NCBI GenBank assembly: GCA_029204225.1
Contig: MU832010.1
Span: 1 to 64,000 of the forward strand
Direction of reading: 5' to 3'
DNA length: 64,000 nucleotides
Source: Diphasiastrum complanatum
Taxonomy: Eukaryota > Streptophyta > Lycopodiopsida > Lycopodiales > Lycopodiaceae
Under the pieces are notes generated by a model. It was given only the letters and a program-made list of their open reading frames with translations. It ran no database searches and was not told where the DNA came from. The stretch's first letter is position 1; the number at the start of each line of letters is the position of its first letter. Positions 46,960-58,103 of the stretch are shown here, piece by piece. Made by a program: the position numbers and the translations under genes.

Positions 46960-47002
46960 TTTAAGGTTGGTTTTTAGCATTGGCTGCATTTTATGATTGG
47001 GA
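46960..47002 (+). mobile_element. copia-2 RT, segment left of gypsy-B
   Basis: TTAGCATTGGCTGCATTTTA TGATTGGGA encodes LALAAFYDW plus the first bases of Glu. The reading frame resumes exactly at 53,203 with VHQRDVKSAFLNGRLAEEVY. Confidence 0.8.
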
Positions 47003-47420
47003 AGTTATGGACTCGGCTCATTACATTCGCCGCGTCCATTTACATTTACAATTACTTTACTTTATGCATAAGCAGGCCTTGGGCCCTTTTTTATTCATTA
47101 GTGACATTCAGACTATATGGTTGGCCTTTGGCCTTATTATTCATTATTAGGCCATTTGGACATATTACTGGAGAGTGGGGGCCTTCTTGGAGGGCGCACT
47201 ATTATCCCTCCCAGTTGGGCCCTAGCCACTGGAAGCTTCCTTTTAGGGCTTCCTCTTGGCTATAAGTAGGGAAACTGTGTCATTTGTCATTCAGCTGATG
47301 ATATTGATCTCTCTCTTTAGCCTCCTTAATCTCTCTCTTTCCTGCTTTCTAGGGTTAAGTCTTGCTTATGTGATGCTTTCATAGCTTAATTCTAGATCAG
47401 CTGTGGCTCTATTCGTAACT
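47003..47420 (+). mobile_element. gypsy-B 5' LTR
   Basis: AGTTATGGACTCGG...TTCGTAACT. A CTATAAGTAGGG at about 47,260 is a plausible TATA-like element, followed by CT-rich sequence. Confidence 0.9.
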
Positions 47421-47432
47421 TGGTATCAGAGC
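47421..47432 (+). other. gypsy-B primer-binding site
   Basis: TGGTATCAGAGC directly after the LTR. The leader to the first ATG is about 610 bp of T/C-rich sequence. Confidence 0.9.
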
Positions 47433-48040
47433 ACTTTTCTGAGCACAATCTGAAATTTTTTCTTTGCTGCCTTGCCTTGCTCCTCCATCGCTGTTCCTAC
47501 AGCTCCATTACCGTTTTGACAGCCCTGTTCCATCGCTGCTCCTCCACTCCTTCCTGCCCAGCGTTCCCCCTGTTTTGTCCCCTCTTTTCTTTGCTGCCCA
47601 ACGCTCCTCTTCCGTTCCATCGCTGTCCCTGCCTTCCGACCTATCACTTTTGTCTGATATTTTTCCAGTTTGCAGCCATCTTCCACAGTTAGTTCCCTGA
47701 CTGTCCAGCGCCCATCCTCATCCAAAAACTACCCAATTCCGACATCATTTGCTATTCCAAACAGCTAAAATTCTTCAACCTGTAAATCGCTGCCTTAGCA
47801 CTCCCAACTTGTCACTTTTGCCTTTTTTTTTCTCCAATTCCAGCCATCTTTTACAGCTTATCAAAAGGCTGTCGCGCGCTCATTCTCCACCACATTTTCA
47901 GGAATTCTGACTCCGTTTACTCTTTCAAATTCACATTGTATCCCTGGCTGTCCAGCGCATTTTTACAGCTTCTCCATTGTTCATTGCTGTCTGTTTTTTT
48001 TTCAGTTGTGATAATATTGGTCGTAATAGGCTAATTTGGG

Positions 48041-51000
48041 GTGACGACAAGAGTCCGCTCCCTCAAGTTTTCGTCTATTCCTTCCACTATCATTATGGCA
48101 CATTCACCTACCCCGAGTGAAACTACTCAGGAAACCTTATCCGATCAGTTTCGTCGCCTGGATGAGACCCTTTCTGGCCTCGTTCTTCGCTTCGATTCAG
48201 TTATGACCGGCTTTGCTACTATGCAGTCACAGATTGATTCTTTACAGCCTCATGGTCCTGGTAAAGCTCCTGTTTTTCCTACATTTGGGACTCCCCCTCC
48301 ATTTGGATTTCCATCTTCTTCTGCTAGTCAGCCTGGTGGTGGACTGTTCATTCCATCTAACCCACCTCCTGGTTTCTTTCCTCGTCCCCCCCTTCCTGAG
48401 CCACACTTTGCTCGAGACTTTCGTGATAGGGTACAGCTTGCTACCTATTCCGGTTCCTCCGACGGGAACTTATTAGAGAATTCGTTTGCTAAGCTTGACA
48501 CATATTTTCAGATTTACCCCAAGACTGATCCTCAGAAGATCCAGTTGGCTGCTTTACATTTAGATAGACGTGCCGCCACGTGGTGGCGAGTTTATAGAGT
48601 TGATCCTGATCAGGAAGGGCTCCATGTATGGCATACTTTTCGCCGTGACCTCCGCCATGCTATGATTGATCCTCAGTGGCTTGACCGCCAACGTGATACA
48701 TTCCGTAGTCTCACTCAGACCAGTGATCTTGCTTCTTATACAGATCAGTTTATGGAGCTTTCTTATCTTTTCACAGATCTACAGCCCACTGAGCTTATTT
48801 CTCGTTACATTGCTGAGCTTCGTGGTGCTTTACGTTATGATGTTTCTTCCTTCCGTCCTACCACACTTGTTGAGGCGATGTCTCTTGCCAGTACTTTACA
48901 GCATAAGTACTCTGACACCCTTCCTTCCCGCTTCTCCCGACCCCGTCCTTCTGCTTCATCTTTTCCCGCTACGTTCACCCCTACACCGGCCCCTTCTATT
49001 CCAGCTCTCTCCATTGCCCCTTCACCTCCTTGTCCTCCGACTCCTCGACCTGCTTTTGTCCGACGTTACACGTCTGCAGAGTTCGCTGATCTTCAGCAGA
49101 AGCGTCTTTGCTTTCGTTGTAAGAGTCCTGACCATCTTGCCCGCAATTGCCGCCAGCCTCTCCCTACTACTACTGCTGTTTTTTACCATGAGGGCACTAC
49201 TCCAGATGATTTCGATATCTACATTCATATTTCTGATGAGCCTGACTTATCCTCTGAGCCTTCCCCTAATTTACTTCCTGCTACTTGCCATGCTCAGCTT
49301 GCCTATGCTACTTGGACAGGGCGTCCTGGTCCTCGCTCCATTCGGTTACGTGTGCGTATTACAGGTCGAGAGTATATTGCTTTAGTTGATACTGGTAGCA
49401 CTCATTCTTTTATTAGCAGTTATATCACTAGTCAGATCCGTGCTTCACCTGTTCCTGCTTCCCAGCCTCTCACAGTTGAGGTTGCCAGTTCTCATTCTTT
49501 TCCTAGTTCTCAGATGTTTCAGCGTTTACCATACCGCATTGGAGATTTCTTTGGACAGGCAGATCTTTACATTATCCCTATGGAGCGTTATGATCTTATC
49601 CTTGGTGCTGATTGGTTTGCATCTCTTGGAGCCGTTACACTGGACTTGACACAGCAGACATTGACATTTGTACATGATGCAGTTACACACTCACTTGTGG
49701 GCATTGATTCTCAGGGAGACTTCCAGTTGATTACTGGGAAGCAGTTTATTCGCAGCCTGCCGAAGGCTCATTGTGCTGCCTTATTATGTGTTCAGCGGGC
49801 AGTACCAGTTCGTCCAGTTTCTACACTAGCAGCTGTTCCTCAGGTGATTTCTGACTTATTACATCAGTATGCTTTTGTCTTTTCAGAACCTACGACGCTA
49901 CCACCATTACGTGACGTGAACCATCATATTGATTTGCGTCCTGGTTCTGCTCCTCCCTCCCGTCCCCCTTATCGTATGTCTCGATCTGAGCGTGATGAGC
50001 TTGAGCTCCATATTACTGCCTTGTTAGATCAGGGTCTCATTGTTCCTAGTCACAGCCCTTTTGGTGCTCCTGTTCTCCTTATTAATAAGAAAGATGGTAC
50101 CAAACGCCTTTGTATTGATTACCGTGCTTTAAATAAGTTGACTATTTGTAATCAGTACCCTATTCCACACATGGATGACCTCTTTGACCAGCTCGGTACC
50201 TCTAAAATCTTTTCCAAGATAGACCTTCGTTCTGGATATTACCAAATCAGGATGCACCCTTCTGACGAACATAAGAATACTTTCCGTACTCATCTTGGTT
50301 TATATGAATTTCGTGTGCTTTCTTTTGGTGTTACTAATGGCCCTCCTACGTTCCAGAATGTGATGAATAACGTCTTACGTCCGCTTCTTGGTCATTGTGT
50401 CTTGGTTTATTTTGATGATATTCTTATTTTTAGTCAGTCTCTTGCTGAGCATGTTGCCCATCTTTCCTCGGTTTTTCAGTTACTTGTACACCACCAGTTA
50501 TTTGCTAAGTTGTCTAAATGTTCTTTTGCTGTTTCTGAGATCGAGTTTCTTGGTTTTCTTATTTGTAATGGTCACATTCGTCTGGACCCTCATAAGGTTC
50601 AGGCCATCCAGGATTGGCCTATACCTACTGATATTCATCATGTTCGTATGTTTCTTGGGTTAGCCACTCACCTTCGTCGTCCAGTTCCTCATTTTGCCAC
50701 TATCGCAACTCCTCTTCATGCACTTTTGAAGATGTCTAGTACTTTTCTGTAGACTCCTGATTGTCAGACAGCGTTTGATACTCTTCGTCGTGCTGTTGTT
50801 GATGCTGCCGTTATGTGTTTACCACAGTTTGATCATAAGTTTCTTGTTGAGACTGATGCTAGTAATGTTGGTTTGGGTGCTTTACTTCGCCAGTCACAAT
50901 GTATTATTGCTTATGAGTCGCGTCGTCTTTGCTCTTATGAGCAACGTTATTCTGTGCATGAGAAAGAGCTTCTTGCTATTATCTATGCTCTTAAGAAGTG

Positions 51001-52735
51001 GCGTCATTATCTGTATCGAGTCCCATTTGACATCATTACTGATCACCAGTCTTTACGTTATCTGTTTTCCCAACGTGACCTTAGTGATCGTCAATTTCGT
51101 TGGTTGCAGTTTTTACAGTCTTTTAATTTCTCCATATTGTATCGTCCTGGTCGTCCTAACACTGCTGCTGATGCATTATCTCGTCTTCTAGCTTTGTTAA
51201 ATACACTCGTTTCTACTATTCCTCCATGGTTTGATGCCCTACCTGCAGCATACCTTACATGTTCTGATTTTCGTGATGTTTATAGTTCTGCCCCACCTGT
51301 TTCGTCCAGTCCTCATCAGGTTTACTCCATTATTGACAATCGTCTTTATCATTATGATTCTCTTTGTATCCCTAGTTCTTTGGGTATCCGTTCCCAATTG
51401 TTATCGGATGCTCATTCCTCTCCTGTTGGGGGTCACTTTGGTTTTCAGAAGTCTTATGCTCGTCTCAAAGACCATTTTTATTGGCCCTCTCTTCGATCTG
51501 AGCTTGCTGTGCTTATTCGTACCTGCCCTTTCTGTCTTCGTAATAAGTACTCCCGTTCTAAATCTGCTGGTTTGCTCCAGAGTTGGCCTATTCCTCATCG
51601 CCAGTGGACTGATATATCTATGGACTTTATCCTTGGCCTTCCCCATACCCAGCGTGGTCACGATTCATGTATGGTGGTAGTTGACAGGTTCTCAAAACAG
51701 GCACATTTTATCCCAGTTCGCAGTACTATCACAGCAGAGCAGTGTGCACGTCTGTTCTTATCAAAGATTTTTCGCCTGCATGGATTTCCTCGTACTATCC
51801 TTTCTGATCGGGATAGTAAGTTTACATCTATATTCTGGACAGAGCTTATGCGTATTTTGGATGTTCAGCTTTTTATGGGTTCTGCTTATCATTCTACTTC
51901 TGATGGGCAGCCTGAGGTCCTTAACAGGATCCTTGAGGATTATTTACGCCATTTTGTTACTCCTTCAGGGAAGGATTGGGATCAGCATTTATGTTAAGCA
52001 AAGCATAGCTATAATAGCTCTGTTAGTACCAGCACAGGTGTCTCTCCATATTTATTATCTCATGGCTATGCACCTCTTTTACCTGGCATTCCTCTTCCTC
52101 TTGAGGATACACCTGTTACACTTGCATCTTTTCTATCAGGTGCTCGAGAGCTTATTACTCGGGCCAGTTCTCATTTACAGCATGTTCAGCAGCGTTATCA
52201 GACCTCAGTTGATCGTCACCGCCGCCATGTTGAGTTTCAGCTTGGAGATATGGTTTATCTACGCTTACGGTTTGCACGTCATCATTTTGTCCAGGGCCAT
52301 GCTTCTACTGAGAAGCTTGCACCACGTTATTATGGGCCTTATCGCATTGTGGAGGTTCTTAGTCCAGTTACATATCGCTTACAGCTTCCTGCTTCCACAC
52401 GCGCCTGTGATGTATTCCATGTCAGTTTATTACGTGCTGCTATTGAGGATGACGCTCCTTGTGATGCTGAGTTTCCTACTGCTCCAGAGTTATTTCCATT
52501 TTTACCTGCTGCTATATTACAGGTCCGTCTATACCATGGTCGACGCCGCCGGCAAATTCAGTTTTTGGTCCAGTGGGATGGTCGTCCTATTGAGGAGGCT
52601 ACATGGGAGCCTATTGATGTGTTTTATCATACACCATTACTTGCGGATCAGGCTCGTGCTCTTGCTGCACTTGTTGATTCCTCTACATCAGATGTTCCTC
52701 TAGCTGTTGATGCACCAGGGCTTGCTGCTACTTGA
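48041..52735 (+). pseudogene. gypsy-B gag-pol polyprotein with chromodomain, two nonsense codons
   Basis: The first ATG is 48041; MAHSPTPSETTQETLS at 48,095 may be the real start. Order: gag capsid (LENSFAKLDTYFQIYPKTDP, LHLDRRAATWWRVYRVDPDQ), CCHC CFRCKSPDHLARNC (about 49,110), protease ALVDTGSTHSFIS (about 49,380), RT ([46 protein letters not shown]), RNase H (LVETDASNVGLGALL, YSVHEKELLAIIYALKKWRH), integrase zinc-binding region (VGGHFGFQKSYARLKDHFYW, CPFCLRNK), integrase core (WTDISMDFILGLP, LSDRDSKFTSIFW, QPEVLNRILEDYLR) and chromodomain (IQFLVQWDGRPIEEATWEP). TAG at 50750-50752 and TAA at 51995-51997 interrupt a single frame. I found no frameshift, so this copy died recently. Confidence 0.93.
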
Positions 52736-52781
52736 TCCGATTATCTTTTCGGCAGTTGGGTCTTTTTTTTGTGTCGGGGAG

Positions 52782-53198
52782 AGTTATGGACTCGGCTCAT
52801 TACATTCGCCGCGTCCATTTACATTTACAGTTACTTTACTTTATGCATAAGCAGGCCTTGGGCCCTTTTTTATTCATTAGTGACATTCAGACTATATGGT
52901 TGGCCTTTGGCCTTATTATTCATTATTAGGCCATTTGGACATATTACTGGAGAGTGGGGGCCTTCTTGGAGGGCGCATATTATCCCTCCCAGTTGGGCCC
53001 TAGCCACTGGAAGCTTCCTTTTAGGGCTTCCTCTTGGCTATAAGTAGGGAAACTGTGTCATTTGTCATTCAGCTGATGATATTGATCTCTCTCTTTAGCC
53101 TCCTTAATCTCTCTCTTTCCTGCTTTCTAGGGCTAAGTCTTGCTTATGTGATGCTTTCATAGCTTAATTCTAGATCAGTTGTGGCTCTATTCGTAACT
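52782..53198 (+). mobile_element. gypsy-B 3' LTR
   Basis: Near-identical to 47003-47420. It follows the purine-containing GTGTCGGGGAG. Confidence 0.9.
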
Positions 53199-53745
53199 GG
53201 GAGGTCCATCAAAGGGACGTAAAGAGTGCTTTTCTCAATGGACGGCTGGCTGAAGAAGTTTACATGGACCAGCCACAAGGCTTTGAGGCTAAGGGCAAGG
53301 AAAATATGGTATGCAAACTTAAGAAGGCCTTGTATGGTTTGAAACAGGCACCCAAGGCCTGGTATAGTCGTATTGATGACTATTTTGCCAAGGAGCGATT
53401 TATAAAGAGTCATTCGGATTGCAACTTGTATGTGAAAGAGGAAGATGGGAACATCATCTTGATAGTTCTCTATGTGGATGACTTGGTCATCACGGGTAAC
53501 AATGGGAAGCTAATTGCAAAGGTGAAGGCTCATTTGTCGAATGAGTTTGAAATGAAAGATTTGGGTTTAGTCCACTATTGGCTAGGCTTGGAGGTTTGGA
53601 AAAAGCAAAATTGTGTGTTTATTTCTTAGGCAAGGTATGCATGTGAAGTCTTGAACAGGTTCAACATGCAAGATTGTAAACCCGTATCTACTCCCATTGA
53701 TACTAGCAGCAACGTAATTGTGCCCATGACATTGAGGTCCTTGGT
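53199..53745 (+). mobile_element. copia-2 RT, segment right of gypsy-B
   Basis: Encodes VHQRDVKSAFLNGRLAEEVY, MDQPQGFEAKGKENMVCKLK, ALYGLKQAPKAWYSRIDDYF, LIVLYVDDLVITGNNG (YVDD intact), NEFEMKDLGLVHYWLGLEV, then a TAG, then NRFNMQDCKPVSTPID. It ends at about 53,745 in unrelated sequence. The RT N-terminus, integrase and protease expected between copia-2 gag and this segment are missing. Confidence 0.88.
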
Positions 53746-53789
53746 TAAACTCCTCAATCATGCTATACATATTCTCACCTATCGTGGGG

Positions 53790-53943
53790 CCACTCTTCTA
53801 GACACCATTGCCATTTATGATTTCCTATCCTCCATGTTATTTTGGTATCCATTCTACTTTATGTAGATAATATTATTCTAGTCTCTTCTTCTCATGAGGG
53901 ACTGCAAAGACACATTGACACACTACGCTTGCATAAGGATTGC
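53790..53943 (+). mobile_element. short LINE RT-like fragment
   Basis: SILLYVDNIILVSSSHEGLQ followed by RHIDTL (about 53,843-53,930) resembles the catalytic segment of the LINE at 60.1 kb (PILLYADDVVLLSSSAAGLQ, then RHLSAL), with DD changed to DN. It separates copia-2 from copia-3. Confidence 0.55.
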
Positions 53944-55635
53944 TAAATCTTCACAATATTGCCGATTGAAGAGGGAGTTCAAGGCCAGACATCAAACCAG
54001 AATATCAAACCACATACTCCAGAGCAGGAGATGGAAGATCCTCATGCCGAAGAATTCAAAGAGCAAACACACCAGCAACGACAAATCCAACCAAGAAGGT
54101 CGACAAGAATAAGAAGACCCCCTGACAGATTCATCGATAACCTTCAATGGAGTGAGGACACAGACGTCAAATTCTGTAGCTTCATTGAGGAGCCAACGAC
54201 ATATCTGGAAGCCATCCAGCACCCAAAAGGAGAATTTTGGAAGCAGGCAATGTCAGAAGAGATCGAATCGATGAAGCAGAATCCGGCGTGGACACTTGAA
54301 CCACTTCCCGAGGGAAAGAAGAAAGTCGACTGTAAATGGGTACACAAAAAGAAGCTGAGATCAGATGGCAGTGTCGGAAGATAGAAAGCTCGACTTGTCG
54401 CTAAAGGCTACACTCAGAGGTATGGTATCGACTACTTCGATACATACTCCCCGAGGATACAAAGACCCGAACAATCGAGACTACGCATGTCGGTTGCATC
54501 GATGTATCTACGGTCTTAAGCAGGCCTCGTGAGCTTGGTACAAGAAGCTCGATAGTCTTTTGAAGCCTCTAGGCTTCACTCCTACACAACCTGACTGCAA
54601 TGTCTATATCAAAAGAATAGAAAGAAAGTTTGTGATTTTGACAATATTTGTGGACGACTCTCTGATATAGGAAACTGTTTGACCGTAATCAATGAAACGA
54701 AGAGTCAGATATCTACAAATTACGAGATCACACATCTAGGAGAAGCGACGAAATGTCTGGGGCTGCAAATCAAAAGAGACCGAATAAGAGGAGTCATGCA
54801 TCTGAATCAGTCCGAATATATTGAAAAAGCATTGAAGCAATATGGGATGATCGAGTGCAAAGAGAAGGCGACACCGATGATAGTCGGAGCCAGATTGTCG
54901 AAGCAGGATTGCCCAAGCACAAATGAGCAGAGACAGAAGCTGGAGAGAATACCATATAAAAATCTTATCGGAAGACTGATGTACGTTACTATTTGTACAA
55001 GACTCGATTTAGCATTCTCTGTCTATTCACTCAGTCAATTCTCCTCCAACCTGGCATGCAGCTGATAACAAAACAAATCCCATAATATCTAAAAGGCACC
55101 CACAGTTTGGGATTGATCTACGAAAGAGAAAAGGAATTTATCCTACAACATTACAGCGACGCAAGCTGGGCTAGCTGCAAAGACGACAGCAAGTCCGTAA
55201 CAGGTGGATGTTCGATAGTATGTGGAGCTCCGATCAGTTGGACCTGCAAGAAGCAGACACTCGTAACTCAATCCTCATGCGAAGCTAAATACGTAGCAGC
55301 TTCAAAGGTGGCAAATGAGGTAGTATGGTTGAAGATGACGTTGGAAGGAATTGGAATACCCAATCAAACCATTCCATCATAAAGATGGATTCTTCAGAGT
55401 GTTATTTATTTAGCCCAGAATCATGTTTTTCATTCAAAACCCAAGCAAATACCTCTAAAAGACCATCATGTTCGAGATCTGATCTCAAAAAGAGAGCTCT
55501 GTGTCGAGTTCGTGAGAAGAGAGGATATGATTGCAAATCTGTTGACCAAGCCACTGGACAAGCCACCGTTTACAAAACACAGAAGAGCAATTGGAATTCG
55601 ATGAAGAGAAAGGTTACATCGTTCAAGAGGGAGTG
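53944..55635 (+). pseudogene. copia-3 pol remnant
   Basis: Related to copia-1 (shared IEEGVQGQTSNQN-type linker, RRSTRIRRPPDRFIDNLQWS, EEIESMKQNPAWTLEPLPEG). RT carries [21 protein letters not shown] is then joined directly to [20 protein letters not shown], so about 165 bp around the first catalytic Asp are deleted. YGLKQAS*AWYKKLDSLLKP, IFVDDSLI, then LGEATKCLGLQIKRDRIRGV follow. RNase H has HYSDASWASCKDDSKSVTGG, VTQSSCEAKYVAASKVANEV and MIANLLTKPLDKPPF in shifted frames. It ends at a polypurine tract AAGAGGGAG. Confidence 0.88.
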
Positions 55636-55985
55636 TTAGAGATGGTGAACTCATGCAACCCTTCTCCAACATTCCCCCAATGACCGACAAATCGGCACAA
55701 CATCGACACCGAATTATCAAGCTGCTACACAAGCAAAGAGGACAGAACATCGAGCAAACGAGCCGTCGGTCGACTCGAATTATCGGGCGTGAAGTTTAAA
55801 ACTCTCACGTTCAACCATAAAGGAACGTTGTAAGAGAATGTAGTTAACTTATGTTTAGCGTAATCTTCTCTTGTAACGATTAGTTAAACTATCTTGTGAT
55901 CCCATCTGGTGGGACATAAGTATAGATCATAAATCAATAGAAAATATACTACTGATATGCTAAAGATATGCAGTAGAACATACTA
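55636..55985 (+). mobile_element. copia-3 3' LTR (right edge approximate)
   Basis: Starts TGTTAGAGATGGTGAACTC after AAGAGGGAG. A leader-like part (TAGCGTAATCTTCTCTTGTA, GATCATAAATCAATAG) parallels copia-1's LTR. Confidence 0.7.
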
Positions 55986-56239
55986 GCAGTATACATAATT
56001 GTAAGGAGCGTCAGCAAGCAACCATGTCGCGATGCACTGCCGACTCACTCTGAAAGAAAACAAAATACAAAAGAGATTATGTTCTTCCAACTGTTGTTTA
56101 TGCGTTGCATCTGTTATTGTGTGATTGATTGTTGGATTGTTTGTGATTGGTATCGACGTATCTAGATCCCATAATCTAATGCATTGTGTAGCGCACTTCC
56201 GCACTAAATAGGCACACACCACATTTCCCCAGCAATTGA

Positions 56240-56704
56240 TACACAGCCTCATATCACGAATTTCTTCACCAGACGACGTCCACTTGCAGATTCAGAGTCA
56301 GAGGATGATACAGACATTGTTTCGGCTCACCGAGATCGTAGACAGTGCCTAGCCCCAGTTACTACACATACTAGACAAATGCACTCTCAGTTATCTCATC
56401 GCACTCGGAGTCGGCATGTATTGAGACATTCTAGACGACCTCAGCACTCTACTACAGTTGCTACACCACCCACTGGTCCTCGGATTACGGATTTTTTCCA
56501 ATAATTCTAAAGGATCGTATCTAACTATCATGGATACTTTATTTTTATATCTTGACACGCATTATGCATTTTCGATTATGTTCTTTTCTCTATTAGGTTA
56601 CAGAGTTAATATGCTCCTATGATTACTACACACTTGAGATGTACTACTCGGTCTTATATGCTTTTTCGCATCAAAAGACATTAATAAATCTTTCTCTCTC
56701 TCTG
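56240..56704 (+). mobile_element. 3' end of an upstream LINE copy
   Basis: The frame at about 56,240-56,503 encodes TQPHITNFFTRRRPLADSES at its start and GPRITDFFQ followed by a stop at its end. This matches the C-terminal tail of the 61.4-kb LINE in layout. The 3' UTR ends CATCAAAAGACATTAATAAATC followed by CT repeats (about 56,668-56,703), matching TACCAAAAGACGTTCATAAT plus repeats at 61,785-61,874. The rest of this copy is absent (5'-truncated). Confidence 0.75.
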
Positions 56705-57056
56705 GAGCGGATCTGGAGCGCTGCTCAGAACGGGACCTAGGAGCGGGACCTGGGCTCTGATCTGAGCTGGGTGCAGAAGTTGCGATGGTCTGAACAGGTA
56801 CTAGCGCTGCTCAAGTGCTGTCCTAGCACGCTGATTGATGCTGCCCGGACCCCTGTTGACCCCTGCACCAGATGTTAGCGTGCTACTAGCCCATTGATCT
56901 CCTGATTGCAAGAGCGCTGACTGGCCCCCTTTGACCAGGTGCTGCCTTGCCCTGAGGTACTGACTGCAGACACGCTGACCCTCTGACCAGGTGTTGCTCT
57001 GTTGTCCTTGGTGCTCTCTTTACATTTCCTGTCCTTTCTACATCCTGCCTTCACAC

Positions 57057-58055
57057 ATGGCACCTAAGAAAAAGGGGAGTGCCCCCACACCCCCCCCCTC
57101 TATCCATCTCTTCTCCTCCCCCACCTTCTACAATGGCCGGGGATGTTATTTCACCTACAGCAATGAAGGAACTCCACTCCCATCACCGTTGGCTGCACTC
57201 AAAGGCTCCATTTTCACCGACACTATACTTGATGTCACAGAAACGGCAAAGCAAGCCACGGTCGATTACACTCCTTCCAAGCCTATTGAGAGTCTTTATG
57301 CCTATGATATTGGTTTCATCCGAAACGAAATCATCAGCCTTAGGAAACAACTACACTTTTTTAAGATGGTGAATGGCAAGTTGGTTATGGATCTCGTAAG
57401 TGTCAAAGAGAGGGTGGAGCAGCTTGAGCAAGAAAATGTATATCTTAAGCAACGGACTGCCGAACATGTCTCGCCTTCGGACAAAACTTCCAACAAAATA
57501 TCTTGCTTGGAAAAACAGGTCGAAGAGACAAAGACATGGGCAGCACTCTTCAAACCGGATGATATGGGCAGCAAACTCTCATCACTTGCAAAACAGGTTG
57601 AAGAAACGACATCGATCCTCAAACAAGGTAATCACCCCCATATCTCAGCCTCTATGATGGATAACAATTTGGAGACAATTTTGGATGAACAAGCTAGAAG
57701 AGCTAAAAAGGCTCTCAATATTAGAGTAAGAGGCATTGCCAACGGCGGTAAACCAATAAACGAAGCTACAGATTTACTCGTTTCCAAGTTATCTCATGTT
57801 GTTGATGGTTTTGATACGGCATGGCGTAGTAAATTTGATGACAACATTCTTTTTGTCAAATTTCGCTCTCAACACCGCAATGCAGCCCTTCGGCTTAGAA
57901 CAAAACTCAAAGGCACTTTCATTTATATGGATGATGATTTGACAAATACCCAATGGTTAGCAAGGAAAAATATTATTCACGAAGCAAAAGAAAAAGGGCA
58001 AAGGGTCGTTTTTATCAACGGCAAACCAAGATATTTTGACCTCCTCTCACACTAG
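57057..58055 (+). CDS. LINE ORF1 protein (332 aa)
   Basis: ATG 57057 gives MAPKKKGSAPTPPPS. An upstream in-frame ATG at 56,991 would add 22 hydrophobic residues and is less likely. After a divergent N-terminus comes a heptad-like coiled-coil region at about residues 105-200 (MVNGKLVMDLVSVKERVEQL, EQENVYLKQRTAEH, ISCLEKQVEE, SSLAKQVEETTSILKQ). An RRM-like C-terminal domain follows (ALNIRVRGIANGG, NILFVKFRSQHRNAALRLRT, TFIYMDDDLTNTQWLARKNI, GQRVVFINGKPRYF). By family, ORF1 proteins trimerise through the coiled coil and bind element RNA as chaperones. The frame is intact. ORF2 follows after 48 nt in the same frame. Confidence 0.85.
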   Translation: MAPKKKGSAPTPPPSIHLFSSPTFYNGRGCYFTYSNEGTPLPSPLAALKGSIFTDTILDVTETAKQATVDYTPSKPIESLYAYDIGFIRNEIISLRKQLHFFKMVNGKLVMDLVSVKERVEQLEQENVYLKQRTAEHVSPSDKTSNKISCLEKQVEETKTWAALFKPDDMGSKLSSLAKQVEETTSILKQGNHPHISASMMDNNLETILDEQARRAKKALNIRVRGIANGGKPINEATDLLVSKLSHVVDGFDTAWRSKFDDNILFVKFRSQHRNAALRLRTKLKGTFIYMDDDLTNTQWLARKNIIHEAKEKGQRVVFINGKPRYFDLLSH

Positions 58056-58103
58056 GAACTTGGGGCTCCCGGGTTTAGGAGCTGCCCGAGATCCCCTACC
58101 ATT

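Larger units (their letters stand above)
47003..53198 (+). mobile_element. gypsy-B chromovirus, full length
   Basis: LTRs 47003-47420 and 52782-53198 begin AGTTA and end TAACT. By eye they differ by three substitutions and one 1-2-base indel. TGGGA occurs at both flanks (46998-47002 and 53198-53202; the shared T leaves the last LTR base ambiguous). The primer-binding site is TGGTATCAGAGC at 47,421. One frame of about 1,560 codons carries gag-pol-chromodomain, with two stop codons. It is a young insertion into the copia-2 RT. Confidence 0.95.

Noticed and set aside
48666-49385. 239-codon Leu-rich plus-strand frame resembling a membrane protein
   Set aside because: Out-of-frame shadow of the gypsy-B gag. 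The hydrophobicity comes from the T/C-rich codon bias of that element. The same applies to 50,775-51,191 and 51,681-52,703.
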